Shown here: in pieces, positions 7,711 through 16,537 of the stretch
How positions within the stretch are numbered: the stretch's first letter is position 1
How the letters are laid out: the number at the start of each line of letters is the position of its first letter
NCBI GenBank assembly: GCA_021845665.1
Contig: JAJZVO010000001.1
Span: 1-64,000 of the forward strand
Length of the DNA: 64,000 nucleotides
Reading direction: 5' to 3'
Source: Bacteroidota bacterium
GTDB taxonomy: Bacteria; Bacteroidota; Ignavibacteria; Kryptoniales; JAKASW01
Made by a program: the position numbers and the translations under genes
The notes under the pieces: generated by a model
Databases searched by the model: none
The model's input: the letters and a program-made list of their open reading frames with translations, nothing else
Told to the model about the DNA's origin: nothing

Positions 7711-8326
7711 TATCTTCTGATATTTCTTCTGTCTTCTTTCGTTTAATCGGGCGGAATACTATAGCGCCTATCGCACTATAATACGAGAGAATCGCGATTA
7801 CCGAAAGCCCCCCCAGACCGCTCACGCGTTCCACGAAGAGCCTCCGCATCTCGTTTCTCAATGGTCCAGGGTCCGCACCGAGAAATAATTGTAACTGAAA
7901 ATCCACAAACGATACGAAAAACTTCAAGTCCAGGTACGATGTGTAAAACTCGACCGGGATGAACATGGCGAACAGTATCACGGCCATCATAATGTTCGGA
8001 TGAGTTTTCATCCTTATCCTGGACTTGAAAAGAAACGTTATGAAGCCGACGAGAGCAAGGAAGTACCCGAACACAATTAGAAGAGATGTCTGCGCCAGTA
8101 GATTATAGATTTCTTTCTCCGCGTCGAATGGGATATCCCTTCTGAACTTCAATGTTCCTATCTCAACCAGGTCGTTCCCGATGATCGCCCTCGCAGCCGA
8201 TCCGCCGAGATAAAGTATCCCGCCGACAATCATAATAAAGAGGGCCACTCGTGCTCCAGTGGTTAGCCGAATCTCCTCACCAACTTCTTCTCGAATCGGT
8301 ATATCGGAAGCGCGAGCTGATTCCAT
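7670..8326 (-). CDS. Membrane protein of unknown function
   Basis: About 218 residues from the ATG at 8326, 7 bases past the mqnD stop. Four hydrophobic segments are visible: VALFIMIVGGILYLGG, LIVFGYFLALVGFITFLF, IMMAVILFAMFIPVEFY and LGGLSVIAILSYYSAIGAIVF. They are separated by a long loop between the first two and a likely periplasmic helix. The C-terminus is charged (KRKKTEE then acidic). I recognise no domain. Position between mqnD and aroQ in an overlapping operon suggests co-expression with menaquinone and shikimate genes but does not define a role. Confidence 0.6.
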   Translation of the reverse strand: MESARASDIPIREEVGEEIRLTTGARVALFIMIVGGILYLGGSAARAIIGNDLVEIGTLKFRRDIPFDAEKEIYNLLAQTSLLIVFGYFLALVGFITFLFKSRIRMKTHPNIMMAVILFAMFIPVEFYTSYLDLKFFVSFVDFQLQLFLGADPGPLRNEMRRLFVERVSGLGGLSVIAILSYYSAIGAIVFRPIKRKKTEEISEDNAEAEDRSADSGT

Positions 8327-8333
8327 ATCGGAC

Positions 8334-9176
8334 TTAGATTTTCTCCGGCGTCTCGACGAACTCTGCAACGCAGCGCGCAGGGAGAAGCGACCGCTCGTAC
8401 GCCATGTCGAGAAACAGTTGAATCGCCTTTTCCCCCTTCTCGCCATAGTCGAGCGTCCAATCGTTGACGTACATTCCTACAAACTTGTCCGCCAGGTTGT
8501 CGTCCATCCCCCTCGCGAATCCGAGCGCGTAATCCAAAGCATTTTTCCGGTTTTCCAGCGAATGGGCTATGCTCTTCTTAAGAAAATAAGCGGCTCTTCT
8601 TTTTACATCCTCCGGCAAATCCCGGCGAATCACATTCCCACCAAGCGGAAGGGGCAACTTGAACTTGTCCTTGAACCAGGCACCGAGGTCGACGATGTTG
8701 TGGAGCCCGCTCTTCCCATATGTGAGCTGCCCTTCATGTATGATGAGCCCAGCTTCGAACTCGCCGGAAACAACTCTCTCCATGATCTGGTCGAACGGCA
8801 CAACGTCATACTCGAACGTGCCCGCAAAGATACGTAGCGCCAAAAAGGCGGAGGTCCTTTTCCCCGGTATCGCGATCCGAAGCCTGTTGATCTCCTCTAC
8901 TTTGTACGGTTTCTTACTGACGAGCATCGGACCGTATCCGTCGCCCATACTCGCACCACTGCTCAACATCTGATATTTGTCCGAGATATACGGATAGGCG
9001 TGAATTGAAACCGCGCTTACTTCGTACTCGCCCTTCAACGCCTTCTGGTTGAGCGTCTCTATATCGCTAAGAATATTTTCAAACTCCAGGTCGCCTGTGT
9101 CGAATTTATTATTCGCAAGAGCATAAAACATGAAAGCATCATCTGAATCGGGACTGTGTGCAACTCTGATCTTCAA
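8334..9176 (-). CDS. mqnD: 1,4-dihydroxy-6-naphthoate synthase (menaquinone, futalosine pathway)
   Basis: About 280 residues starting at a TTG (9176) placed 1 base after the nth stop and preceded by AAAGGA. MqnD converts cyclic dehypoxanthine futalosine to 1,4-dihydroxy-6-naphthoate. The N-terminus IRVAHSPDSDDAFMFYAL, the SAVSIHAYPYI segment, GYGPMLVSKKP, AIPGKRTSAFLALRIF and the GLIIHEGQLTYG motif are typical of the MqnD subgroup of periplasmic-binding-protein-like enzymes. It implies menaquinone made by the futalosine route, which fits the quinol-linked cytochromes further on. No other mqn gene is in the window. Confidence 0.9.
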   Translation of the reverse strand: MKIRVAHSPDSDDAFMFYALANNKFDTGDLEFENILSDIETLNQKALKGEYEVSAVSIHAYPYISDKYQMLSSGASMGDGYGPMLVSKKPYKVEEINRLRIAIPGKRTSAFLALRIFAGTFEYDVVPFDQIMERVVSGEFEAGLIIHEGQLTYGKSGLHNIVDLGAWFKDKFKLPLPLGGNVIRRDLPEDVKRRAAYFLKKSIAHSLENRKNALDYALGFARGMDDNLADKFVGMYVNDWTLDYGEKGEKAIQLFLDMAYERSLLPARCVAEFVETPEKI

Positions 9177-9177
9177 A

Positions 9178-9894
9178 CTACATTCCTTTCTTTTGCTTCG
9201 ATTTACTCGATGCTGATAACTTGAACGCCGAAGGACACAAACCACCGACTACGCACATCCCGCATTTCGGAATCCTTGCAGAGCAGACTTTTCTTCCATG
9301 TGCCATCAGTAAGTGGCACAGTCCCGTCCAATATTCTTTCCGGAAGAGCAGCGAAAGGTCCCGCTCTATTTTCTCAGGACCGCTTTCCTGCGAAAACCCG
9401 AGACGCTGTGCCAGCCTGCTTACGTGCGTATCCACCGCAATCCCCGGGATACCGAAAGCATTTCCGAGGAGGACGTTGGCCGTCTTCCGCCCGACGCCGT
9501 CGAGTGTGAGCAGTTCCTCCATCGTGTGCGGGACTTCCCCACTAAACTTCTCCACAAGCGACCTGCTGGCATTTATCAGGGCCTTCGCCTTCTGACGGTA
9601 AAAGCCGGTCGACTTCACATGCTTCTCAAGCTCAGCCCTGTCAGCAGACATGAAGCTATCGGGGGAAGGATACTTTTTGAACAGTCCCGGTGTGATCATA
9701 TTGACACGCGCATCAGTACATTGAGTGGACAATATCGTTGCGACCAGGAGTTCAAACGGGCTTCCGAAGTTTAGTGCCGGCCTCGCACCTGGGTATTCAC
9801 GTTCGAGCAGGACATACACCTTCCTCGCGCGTGCCTTTTCAGCAGCACTCACAGGATTCTCGTTGCTTCCGTGGGTAGCTTCGTTGGTCTTCAC
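9178..9894 (-). CDS. nth: Endonuclease III
   Basis: 238 residues from a GTG start. Base-excision-repair glycosylase/AP lyase for oxidised pyrimidines. The helix-hairpin-helix LDGVGRKTANVLLGNAFG carries the catalytic Lys, and the conserved Asp is in IAVDTHVSRLAQRLG. The C-terminal [4Fe-4S] cluster motif C-x6-C-x2-C-x5-C is intact (CSARIPKCGMCVVGGLC). About 20 non-conserved N-terminal residues and a Ser/Lys-rich tail extend the usual length slightly. It heads the operon nth-mqnD-...-acpS. Confidence 0.93.
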   Translation of the reverse strand: MKTNEATHGSNENPVSAAEKARARKVYVLLEREYPGARPALNFGSPFELLVATILSTQCTDARVNMITPGLFKKYPSPDSFMSADRAELEKHVKSTGFYRQKAKALINASRSLVEKFSGEVPHTMEELLTLDGVGRKTANVLLGNAFGIPGIAVDTHVSRLAQRLGFSQESGPEKIERDLSLLFRKEYWTGLCHLLMAHGRKVCSARIPKCGMCVVGGLCPSAFKLSASSKSKQKKGM

Positions 9895-10087
9895 CTTGTC
9901 AGATAGCGTTTGTGTATGCCAATTTAGCTAACGTCAGCTGCTTTGGCAAACCAATCTAAATCGCGCATGAGACCCGCCGGAACAATACTATTGCGCCGCT
10001 GCTTCTGACTACACATATTCGTCTCCGAAGAGCCGACTCTCTATCTGAAATCGGAGGGAGAATGAGCCGGACATTTGAATTAGCCAT

Positions 10088-10468
10088 TCAATGAGACTGA
10101 GACTTAGGCTCTTCCGATACAAGCGGTCCGTATCGCATTGATTCGGGTCTGTATCTCGGATCATTGAGCAGCAACCGCTCCACGACTTCGCCCCTGATTA
10201 TGTGTCTCTCTATTATCTCTGCCACATCGTCCTTCTGAACATGACCGTACCAGACTCCTTCCGGATAGATCACGACATTCGGTCCGTGTTCACAAACGTC
10301 GAGACAACCCGCTTTGTTGGCCCTGACTTTGGCCTTCAGACCGCGCGCGTGAAGCTCCTTCTTGAAAAGATCCCTTATCTCTTCACTCCCCTTTTGCGCG
10401 CACGACCCCCTCGGGTCATCTCCTTCGCGCCTGTTCGTGCATACAAAAATGTGTCTGGAGTATCTCAT
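10088..10468 (-). CDS. Thioredoxin-like [2Fe-2S] ferredoxin
   Basis: 126 residues. The cluster ligands are Cys10 (HIFVCTNRR), Cys23 (GSCAQKGS), Cys55 and Cys59 (AGCLDVCEHGPNVVIYPEG), the arrangement of stand-alone thioredoxin-fold ferredoxins such as those of Aquifex and Clostridium. The VWYGHVQKDDVAEIIERHI segment completes the fold. It carries electrons in the cytoplasm; the partner is unknown. It stands alone, 151 bases before a second, unrelated [2Fe-2S] ferredoxin gene on the same strand. The flanking gaps contain no other gene. Confidence 0.85.
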   Translation of the reverse strand: MRYSRHIFVCTNRREGDDPRGSCAQKGSEEIRDLFKKELHARGLKAKVRANKAGCLDVCEHGPNVVIYPEGVWYGHVQKDDVAEIIERHIIRGEVVERLLLNDPRYRPESMRYGPLVSEEPKSQSH

Positions 10469-10619
10469 ATCGATGAATTCGCAATTCTGAATTTTAAATG
10501 TTGAATTGGCTTCTTAGACCTAAGCGTCGCTCCTCTGCTGCAACTCTGTTTTCCTTAACCTATCATCGTCGTTGGTTTCCAATTGAGAATTTAAGATCCA
10601 CAATCTAAAATTCTCATTC

Positions 10620-10907
10620 TCACCAATATCCTGTCGAAATGCTCACATCCCCGAAGACACATGCACTGCATGCAACCCTCTCGCGTTCTCCGTAATTGCC
10701 GCTCGCCATCAGTCTTTTTTCGCATTCTTCAGGCTTGGAAAGGTTTTCCATCCCACTTACGACCTCGACCTTGCACCAACCACAAACGCAGTCGCCTCTG
10801 CATGAGCTTCCGAGTGGAATTCCATTCACACGCGCAGCTTTGAATAGAGTCTCGCCGTTTTTGATCTCCACTACCTTGTTAAGGGGGACAAATCTAACTT
10901 TTGGCAT
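10620..10907 (-). CDS. [2Fe-2S] ferredoxin (plant/adrenodoxin fold)
   Basis: 95 residues. Beta-grasp ferredoxin with ligand pattern Cys36-x5-Cys42-x2-Cys45 and a distal Cys in RVACSACVFG. Additional cysteines (Cys40, and one of the CSAC pair) lie next to the ligands. The 5-residue first spacing is closer to the adrenodoxin type than to the plant type (x4). AGGA lies just ahead of the ATG, and the start overlaps the polX stop by 14 bases. Cytoplasmic electron carrier; redox partner not evident. Confidence 0.85.
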   Translation of the reverse strand: MPKVRFVPLNKVVEIKNGETLFKAARVNGIPLGSSCRGDCVCGWCKVEVVSGMENLSKPEECEKRLMASGNYGERERVACSACVFGDVSISTGYW

Positions 10908-12618
10908 TCCTCAGGAACTTCTTCATCTCTTCAACGGTCATCGTATTCAACAAATCATCCTTTGTAAGCCAACCTTTGCGCGCGATCGAGACGCCGTACC
11001 TGTAATCCGCGAGGCCTTCTTTCGAATGTGCATCCGGATTAATTGAAAATCTGACGCCTGCTTCCTTAGCTTTCCTGATGAACCTCCAGTCGATATCGAG
11101 GCGATGCGGGTTCGCATTTATTTCGATTATCTTTCTGTTGCGTGCGGCTGTTTTTATGATCTCGTCCGTGTCCAGCTCGTACCCGCTCCTCCCGAGAAGA
11201 AGGCGTCCCGTCATATGTCCGAGGAAGGTCATGTACGGATTCTTCAAGGCCGCTGTCAGGCGTCTAGTCGCCTCGTCCTTCTTCATGCCGAGCTTGCTGT
11301 GAACGGATCCGACGCTGAAGTCCAGGGTCTTGAGAACCGCGTCGCTGAAATCGAGCTTCCCGTCGGCGAGAATATCGACTTCGCTCCCTTTGAAAACGAA
11401 GAAATCCTTCAAAGCCTTGTTCGTCTCGTCTACGAGTCGTCCCTGTTCCTTTAATCGTTTCTCATCGAGTCCATTGGCGTAAAACGCACTCTTGCTGTGG
11501 TCGCTAACCCCGAAATAGCGGAGTCCCAGTTTACTCGCCGCCGCAACCATCCTGTCCAGAGGTTCAGCACCATCGCTCCAGTTTGTATGGACATGAAATA
11601 TCCCCTGGATGTCTTCCTCTGTAACGAGCTCAGGGATATCGCCTTTCGCCGCCGCTACTACCGCATCGCCGTCCTCACGGAGCTCAGGTGGAATGTATTG
11701 CAGCCCGATCTCGCCGAAGATCTCTTCCTCGGAATCGAAATTTATCTTGTCGCGCCCGCGCTTCAACTCCCGCATCCCGAGCGTGTAGCCCCGCGTCGAC
11801 GCGTACTCTTTCAGGCGGGTGAAGAATTCCTTGCTGCCACTGGAGTGGAGCACAGCTAGTGGATACTCCCCTTTGTTCACGATGATGAACTCTACTGGAA
11901 TACCGTTCTCCCAAACCACCGAGACGAGGTCGCTCTGCGTCTCCCTGACATCCTTGACCCCCTTCAGCTTTCCGAGAACCGCGAACAGTTTCTCTCTCTC
12001 TCCCGACTTGAACTTGATGACACAGTCGATATCGCGAATTACTTCCCGGCGACGCCGGTAACTCCCCGTGAATTCATAACGCTCGACGCCTGAGACATCA
12101 TCCAGCAAAGAGGCGATCGAAGCAGCCGTTTCGTGAACGACGTCGAGGAGCCTGTACTCACTGTTCTCCTTGAATCGGGCAATCTCGGCGAGCACCTTGT
12201 CCTGCGTCTTCTGACCGAATCCTTTCAGAGTCACGAGCCTGTTTTCCTTGCAGGCGTATTCGAGTTCGGCGATCGACTTTACATCCAGTTGTTCATGAAG
12301 CGTCCGGACCTTGTTCGGTCCCAGGCCGTGTATGTTGAACAGTTGCGGAAGTCCATCCGGCAGAGAATTCCGGAGTTCTTCGAGAAACGTAAGCTTTCCC
12401 GTCTCGACAAACTCAGTCAGTTTCTTCGACAGAGCTTCCCCGACTCCCGGTATTTTCTTTGCCTCACCCCCCTTTATCAGGCCCACAACATCGGCAGTCG
12501 ATTGGGAAATTGATCTCGCCGCCCTGGAGTAGGCGCTTACCTTGAACTTATCCTCGCCCTTCAAATCCAGGAGCGATGAAACCTCCTCGAGCATCGAGAC
12601 AATTTCCTTTTTATCCAT
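10894..12618 (-). CDS. polX: Family X DNA polymerase/PHP nuclease (PolX)
   Basis: About 574 residues from the ATG at 12618 (AGGAG ahead; the ATG overlaps the upstream stop). Domain order: helix-hairpin-helix region (about residues 50-140, GVGEALSKKLTEFV and HGLGPNKVRTLHEQL), nucleotidyltransferase palm (about 170-310) with GSYRRRREVIRDIDCVIKF carrying the metal-binding Asp pair, then a C-terminal PHP domain (about 335-565) beginning FHVHTNWSDGAEPLDRMV with VSDHS and later HRLDIDWR. Bacterial PolX fills short gaps in base-excision repair and has 3'-5' exonuclease activity in the PHP domain. All key residues appear intact. Confidence 0.92.
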   Translation of the reverse strand: MDKKEIVSMLEEVSSLLDLKGEDKFKVSAYSRAARSISQSTADVVGLIKGGEAKKIPGVGEALSKKLTEFVETGKLTFLEELRNSLPDGLPQLFNIHGLGPNKVRTLHEQLDVKSIAELEYACKENRLVTLKGFGQKTQDKVLAEIARFKENSEYRLLDVVHETAASIASLLDDVSGVERYEFTGSYRRRREVIRDIDCVIKFKSGEREKLFAVLGKLKGVKDVRETQSDLVSVVWENGIPVEFIIVNKGEYPLAVLHSSGSKEFFTRLKEYASTRGYTLGMRELKRGRDKINFDSEEEIFGEIGLQYIPPELREDGDAVVAAAKGDIPELVTEEDIQGIFHVHTNWSDGAEPLDRMVAAASKLGLRYFGVSDHSKSAFYANGLDEKRLKEQGRLVDETNKALKDFFVFKGSEVDILADGKLDFSDAVLKTLDFSVGSVHSKLGMKKDEATRRLTAALKNPYMTFLGHMTGRLLLGRSGYELDTDEIIKTAARNRKIIEINANPHRLDIDWRFIRKAKEAGVRFSINPDAHSKEGLADYRYGVSIARKGWLTKDDLLNTMTVEEMKKFLRNAKS

Positions 12619-13109
12619 CAACGAGCTCCTGCGATTTTGTGGAAGGCCTCTACTTGAACTCCCGTTAGAAGAATTCCGAGCAGCGCGCCAGAAGTAACCT
12701 GCGACCTGGTGTGTGCTTTCAACTCAATCCTTGCCCATGCAACCACTAACATTAGCACAAACAGTGGGAGCACTTCCCATCCGAACGTAATTGCAAGTGA
12801 GGTCAGAGGCCCGGATGCTCCCACAGCATGCGCACTTATCTTCCATTTCGTGTTGATCGCTGTTACGGCAAGAGTGTTTGTTGCATAACAAAACATCAGC
12901 GAATATACCTGAACCGATGCTATGGGAAATACGCCGGTGCCCTGCCTTGTCATTAAGCTTAAGATTGGAAATGCCGCCAGCGCAAAGGAAGTCGGCATGA
13001 AAATGTAGGATATCGTCAGGGCTGCACTCTGTTTCACTGAATAATTTAGTTTGAACTCCCGATAATTCATAAAGAGAAGAAAATTCCGTCCCGCAACCCG
13101 GCGTGCCAT
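12618..13109 (-). CDS. PAP2-like integral membrane protein
   Basis: Up to 163 residues, with four or five hydrophobic segments. The segments WKISAHAVGASGPLTSL and VAWARIELKAHTRSQV match the second and third PAP2 phosphatase motifs in the Bacteroidota-type version (KISxHxxGxxG and RLxLxAHTPxQV). The first canonical motif (KxxxxxxRP) is not seen, so catalytic competence is uncertain. Possible starts are an ATG at 13109 or another at 13070; neither has a strong ribosome-binding site. It lies between yggU and polX, overlapping polX by the ATGA. It could act on undecaprenyl or phospholipid phosphates. Confidence 0.55.
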   Translation of the reverse strand: MARRVAGRNFLLFMNYREFKLNYSVKQSAALTISYIFMPTSFALAAFPILSLMTRQGTGVFPIASVQVYSLMFCYATNTLAVTAINTKWKISAHAVGASGPLTSLAITFGWEVLPLFVLMLVVAWARIELKAHTRSQVTSGALLGILLTGVQVEAFHKIAGAR

Positions 13110-13127
13110 AGAGGATGGTACGCAATC

Positions 13128-13349
13128 TCACAGAATGGTTTCGAGCAGCTTGTTCCGCGAGTCCGCTCCCCGCAGGAGCCTTATCTTTGAACGAGGAATA
13201 TTCAAATGGTCGCTCAACAGTTCGAGAACGGCATCGTTCGCTTTCCCATCAACAGGTTTTGCACGGACGAAAATCTCGAACGAGTCCTCACTCTTCTTCA
13301 GGACTTCGTCTTTCTTTGAATTCGGATGAACTTTGACCTTGAGATACAT
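13128..13349 (-). CDS. DUF167/YggU family protein
   Basis: 73 residues, short for the family (about 95) but with its core: LKVKVHPNSKKDEV, VRAKPVDGKANDAVLELLSDHLN and the closing KIRLLRGADSRNKLLE. The protein is a small conserved alpha/beta fold of unknown function, often linked to YggT. Here it is followed by the PAP2-like gene. It lies immediately upstream, in transcription terms downstream, of the tRNA-Pro gene. Confidence 0.85.
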   Translation of the reverse strand: MYLKVKVHPNSKKDEVLKKSEDSFEIFVRAKPVDGKANDAVLELLSDHLNIPRSKIRLLRGADSRNKLLETIL

Positions 13350-13396
13350 AGAAATGCCTGCCTACTACAGAAGATGAATACCCGCTACACCGATCG

Positions 13397-13471
13397 TCGG
13401 GGCGGTGGGATTCGAACCCACGACCTCTTGGTCCCGAACCAAGCGCTCTAACCGGGCTGAGCCACGCCCCG
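13397..13471 (-). tRNA. tRNA-Pro, anticodon CGG
   Basis: The minus strand folds as a full cloverleaf. The acceptor stem CGGGGCG (13471-13465) pairs with CGCCCCG (13404-13398), with discriminator A at 13397. The anticodon stem CTTGG/CCAAG encloses the loop TTCGGGA, giving anticodon CGG with G37 as expected for proline. The T arm GTGGG-TTCGAAT-CCCAC is canonical. The 3' CCA is not encoded, since the next bases are CGA. Confidence 0.95.
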
Positions 13472-13591
13472 AATTCGTATTAATATAATCGATTAGAGCG
13501 TGAAGGAAAAGAATTTTCAGCAACAATCATGACCCCTCGGATGCCGGGACTTCAACCACGAATTGCGCGAAAGACCTCTTCCTCTTTCTAA

Positions 13592-14461
13592 TCACAAGTC
13601 GGAAGCCAAATCCCCCAGTCTCTTCCCGACTGCCCAGCGTGAATTCCGCGAAAGGATCTTCTCCGCACCTGGATTCATATCGAGAATTTGGTCCCGTCCG
13701 TCTAAGACTATGATACCGCTGTTCACGTTTCTGAATACTTGCCTGTACGCCGTCGGCACGACGTCAAGAAATCTGTACTTGACCATGAAAAAACTGAATA
13801 TTATTCCGGCGAAAGCAAATGACACCGGCGTAGGATCGAAAATGCCGAAGATATGCGTCTTCATCACGTACAGAACATTCGGAATTAGAACCACAAGGAC
13901 CGCAAAACCTATGAGAAAAAATTGTCTCCTGTATCGATCCGGCATTTGGTAAACCGAATGGAGAAGCAGGAAAGCGCCCCCGATAACCATCAAATACGCA
14001 TACGCCGCCTCGATATAGAAACCTGCAGCGTAGGCTTTCCGAAGCGTCACAAATCCCCCTGCCCTACCGAGTCCATAGGAGGAATAGAATAAATGCTGAT
14101 GTGTGACCGTGACGACAAGGATGAAAGATACCAGCGGCACTACGGCTAACGCGGCAAGAGTCGTGCGTTTCCTCAGAAAAGCGTTGTCGACGTAGGTCGC
14201 TATAAAGACCAGCCAGAAATAGCTCGAAGCGATTATACCTACGTATTCAACTCGAAGGAAAATCAGCTTCCACGACAAATCCGAATTGAAAAATCCCAGG
14301 AGGTAGCCCAAACACCAGACTGCAACGGAGAGCGATAGGATTGCAAACTCTTTAGCTCCCTTGACGGGCCGCGTTCGCCACGCCTCAAACGCGACGGAGA
14401 TTGCGACGAGAACGGATATGACATAAAGCCATGATACCGCATCAAACTTCCAGTGATTCAA
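13592..14461 (-). CDS. Truncated 7TM sensor (histidine-kinase N-terminal region with partial PAS)
   Basis: 289 residues from a TTG start preceded by GGAG. Seven hydrophobic helices fill residues 10-230 and match the 7TM extracellular-sensor module that usually precedes a histidine kinase. It is followed by the start of a PAS domain (NVNSGIIVLDGRDQILDMNPGAEKILS). The frame stops at LGDLASDL, before the rest of the PAS, the HisKA or the ATPase domains. No kinase domain follows before the tRNA gene. In a shifted frame after the stop, a short stretch (SFAQFVVEVPASEGS) could be a remnant C-terminus. It may be a degraded kinase or a sensor that works in trans. Confidence 0.6.
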   Translation of the reverse strand: MNHWKFDAVSWLYVISVLVAISVAFEAWRTRPVKGAKEFAILSLSVAVWCLGYLLGFFNSDLSWKLIFLRVEYVGIIASSYFWLVFIATYVDNAFLRKRTTLAALAVVPLVSFILVVTVTHQHLFYSSYGLGRAGGFVTLRKAYAAGFYIEAAYAYLMVIGGAFLLLHSVYQMPDRYRRQFFLIGFAVLVVLIPNVLYVMKTHIFGIFDPTPVSFAFAGIIFSFFMVKYRFLDVVPTAYRQVFRNVNSGIIVLDGRDQILDMNPGAEKILSRNSRWAVGKRLGDLASDL

Positions 14462-14651
14462 TTACTCCATTCCGCCTGGCTGAGGAAAATAGGGACATGG
14501 TGTGCCATCATCAATAATAAGATAGCACTTGAGTTGAATTGCTGAAACGAGTTTGCCGGGATACATAAGACAATCAGCGATCAGCCCGTCGAACATATAA
14601 GAGATATGGCAGCATCTCCCGTTGCACCACTGCACATTCTACAATATGAAA

Positions 14652-15758
14652 TCAGGGGATCGAGCTGTTGAATTTCTGTCTCCTATTCCGAATGTAATCG
14701 ACGAATATGTATTCGCCGAGCTTATTGAGCGAAGAGTAGTAGGCTCGTCCCTTATTGGCCCGTGTGAGTTCCTCGACAAAATTGATAAGATATGGATCTC
14801 TTGCAACCATGAAAGTGCTTATAACTATTTTTTCCCTCCTGCACGCCACGGCCTCATCTAAGGTCTTGTTGACAATCCTCGGGTCCAAACCGAACGAATT
14901 CCTGTACAGCCTCCCCGATTCGTCGAATATCGCAGACGGTTTGCCGTCTGTCACGAGAAACACCTGTCTGTTTACGTTACCCTTCCGCCGCAAAATACTT
15001 CTCGCTAGCCTGAGAGCCGCAAGTGTATTGGTGTGGTAAGGGCCGACCGTGACGAATGGAAGCTCTGCAAGCGTAATCTCCTTTGCATCGTCGCCGAATA
15101 CCACGATGTTCAAGTGATCTTTCGGAAACTTCGTCCGAATCAGCTCTGCCAATGCAAGCGATACCTGCTTTGCCGGCGTGATCCTGTCTTCCCCGTAGAG
15201 AATCATCGAATGGCTGATATCGAGCAGAACGACTGTAGCACAGCTCGTCAAGTGCTCTGTCTCGTAAACTTCTATGTCATCCTCATGCAGCTGGAACTTC
15301 TCGATGCTGTCGTGGAGCAGAGCGTTCTTCAGCGTCGATGTGAGATCTATGTTGGTAGGCTGGTCGCCGAATGTATATTTCTTAGTTTCGCTCAGCCGGT
15401 CCACTCCCTGCCCTGTGTGGGGGGATTCGTGGGAACCTTCGGGGCTCTTCTTGAGATTTGTGAAAACCTCCCTGAGTGCATCCTCTCTTATCCGCTGAAC
15501 TCCCTTCGAGGTCAGCACGATTACATCCTTTGCATCGTCTATGTACCCAAGCTCTTTGAGCTTCTCAATGAAGTCCTCCATCGTCATGTCCTTGTCGAAC
15601 AGCTCGTATTCCTGGCCGAGCTGTCGCATCCATTCCAGCGCTTCCTCCGCGTCTCCGCTTGTCTGCAAAAGAAGATAGCTGAACAGCGAAACCATGTTCT
15701 GGAGCCGCTGCTCATCCGTCATCGAGCTTTCAGTCCACTTCGAATATCTGAATTTCAT
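14652..15758 (-). CDS. VWA-domain protein (MoxR partner)
   Basis: About 368 residues from the ATG at 15758, which has GAGG 8 bases ahead. The N-terminal 140 residues are helical and charged. The von Willebrand A domain follows, with the MIDAS motif DISHSM at about residues 180-185, a later Thr (TNTLAALRLARSIL) and VFLVTDGKPSAIF. Such proteins are paired with MoxR-type AAA+ ATPases to form metal-insertion or chaperone machines. The MoxR gene lies upstream in the same direction, separated by a metallo-hydrolase gene. No signal peptide is seen, so it is cytoplasmic. Confidence 0.82.
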   Translation of the reverse strand: MKFRYSKWTESSMTDEQRLQNMVSLFSYLLLQTSGDAEEALEWMRQLGQEYELFDKDMTMEDFIEKLKELGYIDDAKDVIVLTSKGVQRIREDALREVFTNLKKSPEGSHESPHTGQGVDRLSETKKYTFGDQPTNIDLTSTLKNALLHDSIEKFQLHEDDIEVYETEHLTSCATVVLLDISHSMILYGEDRITPAKQVSLALAELIRTKFPKDHLNIVVFGDDAKEITLAELPFVTVGPYHTNTLAALRLARSILRRKGNVNRQVFLVTDGKPSAIFDESGRLYRNSFGLDPRIVNKTLDEAVACRREKIVISTFMVARDPYLINFVEELTRANKGRAYYSSLNKLGEYIFVDYIRNRRQKFNSSIP

Positions 15759-15868
15759 ACGTCGCCTCGTTCCAATCTCTGCCAAACCACGGCTCCCCCG
15801 ATCTTCCTATTGAACTGGCTCCAATTTGACACGCCGGTTCCCGCCTCGAAAACTCAGGTACATCGATT

Positions 15869-16537
15869 TCACCTCGCCGCAAACATCATCTGCACGAAAG
15901 GGTTCTCAAGCTTCTCTTTTTCGAGAGTGCTATCCCCTCCATGACCTGGATATATTTTCACATCTCCCGGCAAAGTCATGAGCTTTTCCTGAACGCTCTT
16001 TGAGATCGCGTCCATCGAACCGGTGGGCAAATCTACCCTGCCGATCGAGCCCGAGAACAGAGTATCCCCCGTGAAAAGGATTCGCTCGTCTTCTTCAAAT
16101 AGGCAAATCGAGCCGGCCGAATGTCCGGGCGTTTCTATCACCTTTAACTTTGTGCCCGACGTTTCCACCGTCCCCCCGCAATTGAGCCGAATGTCGATCT
16201 CAACCGGCTCAATAGACTCGGGGGGCACGATTACCATACCGTTCGGATCGCGCATCATCCATTCGTCTCCCTGGTGCGCACACACCTGTGCGCCGGTCAG
16301 CGCCTTCAACTTCTCCATATCTCCGATGTGATCCCAGTGACCATGTGTTGCGATTATGTATTTCACCAAGAGGCCGATCTCCAGTGTCCGCTTGTAGATT
16401 TTTTCAGATGACCACATCGGTACATCGATTACGATCGCTTCCCCACCGGGCCCGGTATGGACGAGGTAACCGATCGTCCAGATTGGGCCGTCCTCAAATT
16501 TCTCGACTATGATTTTAGTCCGCACAGTCAGAGTCAA
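15869..16537 (-). CDS. MBL-fold metallo-hydrolase (glyoxalase II-like)
   Basis: 222 residues. The zinc motif HGHWDH (residues 65-70) matches HxHxDH, with further ligands in ETPGHSAGSICLF, LFTGDTLFSGSIGRVDLP and the closing YPGHGG. It resembles small glyoxalase II-like or persulfide-dioxygenase-like hydrolases; the substrate is not determined. The first start is a TTG at 16537, 4 bases inside the end of moxR and very close to GAGGAGG. A GTG at 16525 would have better spacing. It sits between MoxR and VWA genes, an unusual insertion. Confidence 0.8.
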   Translation of the reverse strand: MTLTVRTKIIVEKFEDGPIWTIGYLVHTGPGGEAIVIDVPMWSSEKIYKRTLEIGLLVKYIIATHGHWDHIGDMEKLKALTGAQVCAHQGDEWMMRDPNGMVIVPPESIEPVEIDIRLNCGGTVETSGTKLKVIETPGHSAGSICLFEEDERILFTGDTLFSGSIGRVDLPTGSMDAISKSVQEKLMTLPGDVKIYPGHGGDSTLEKEKLENPFVQMMFAAR

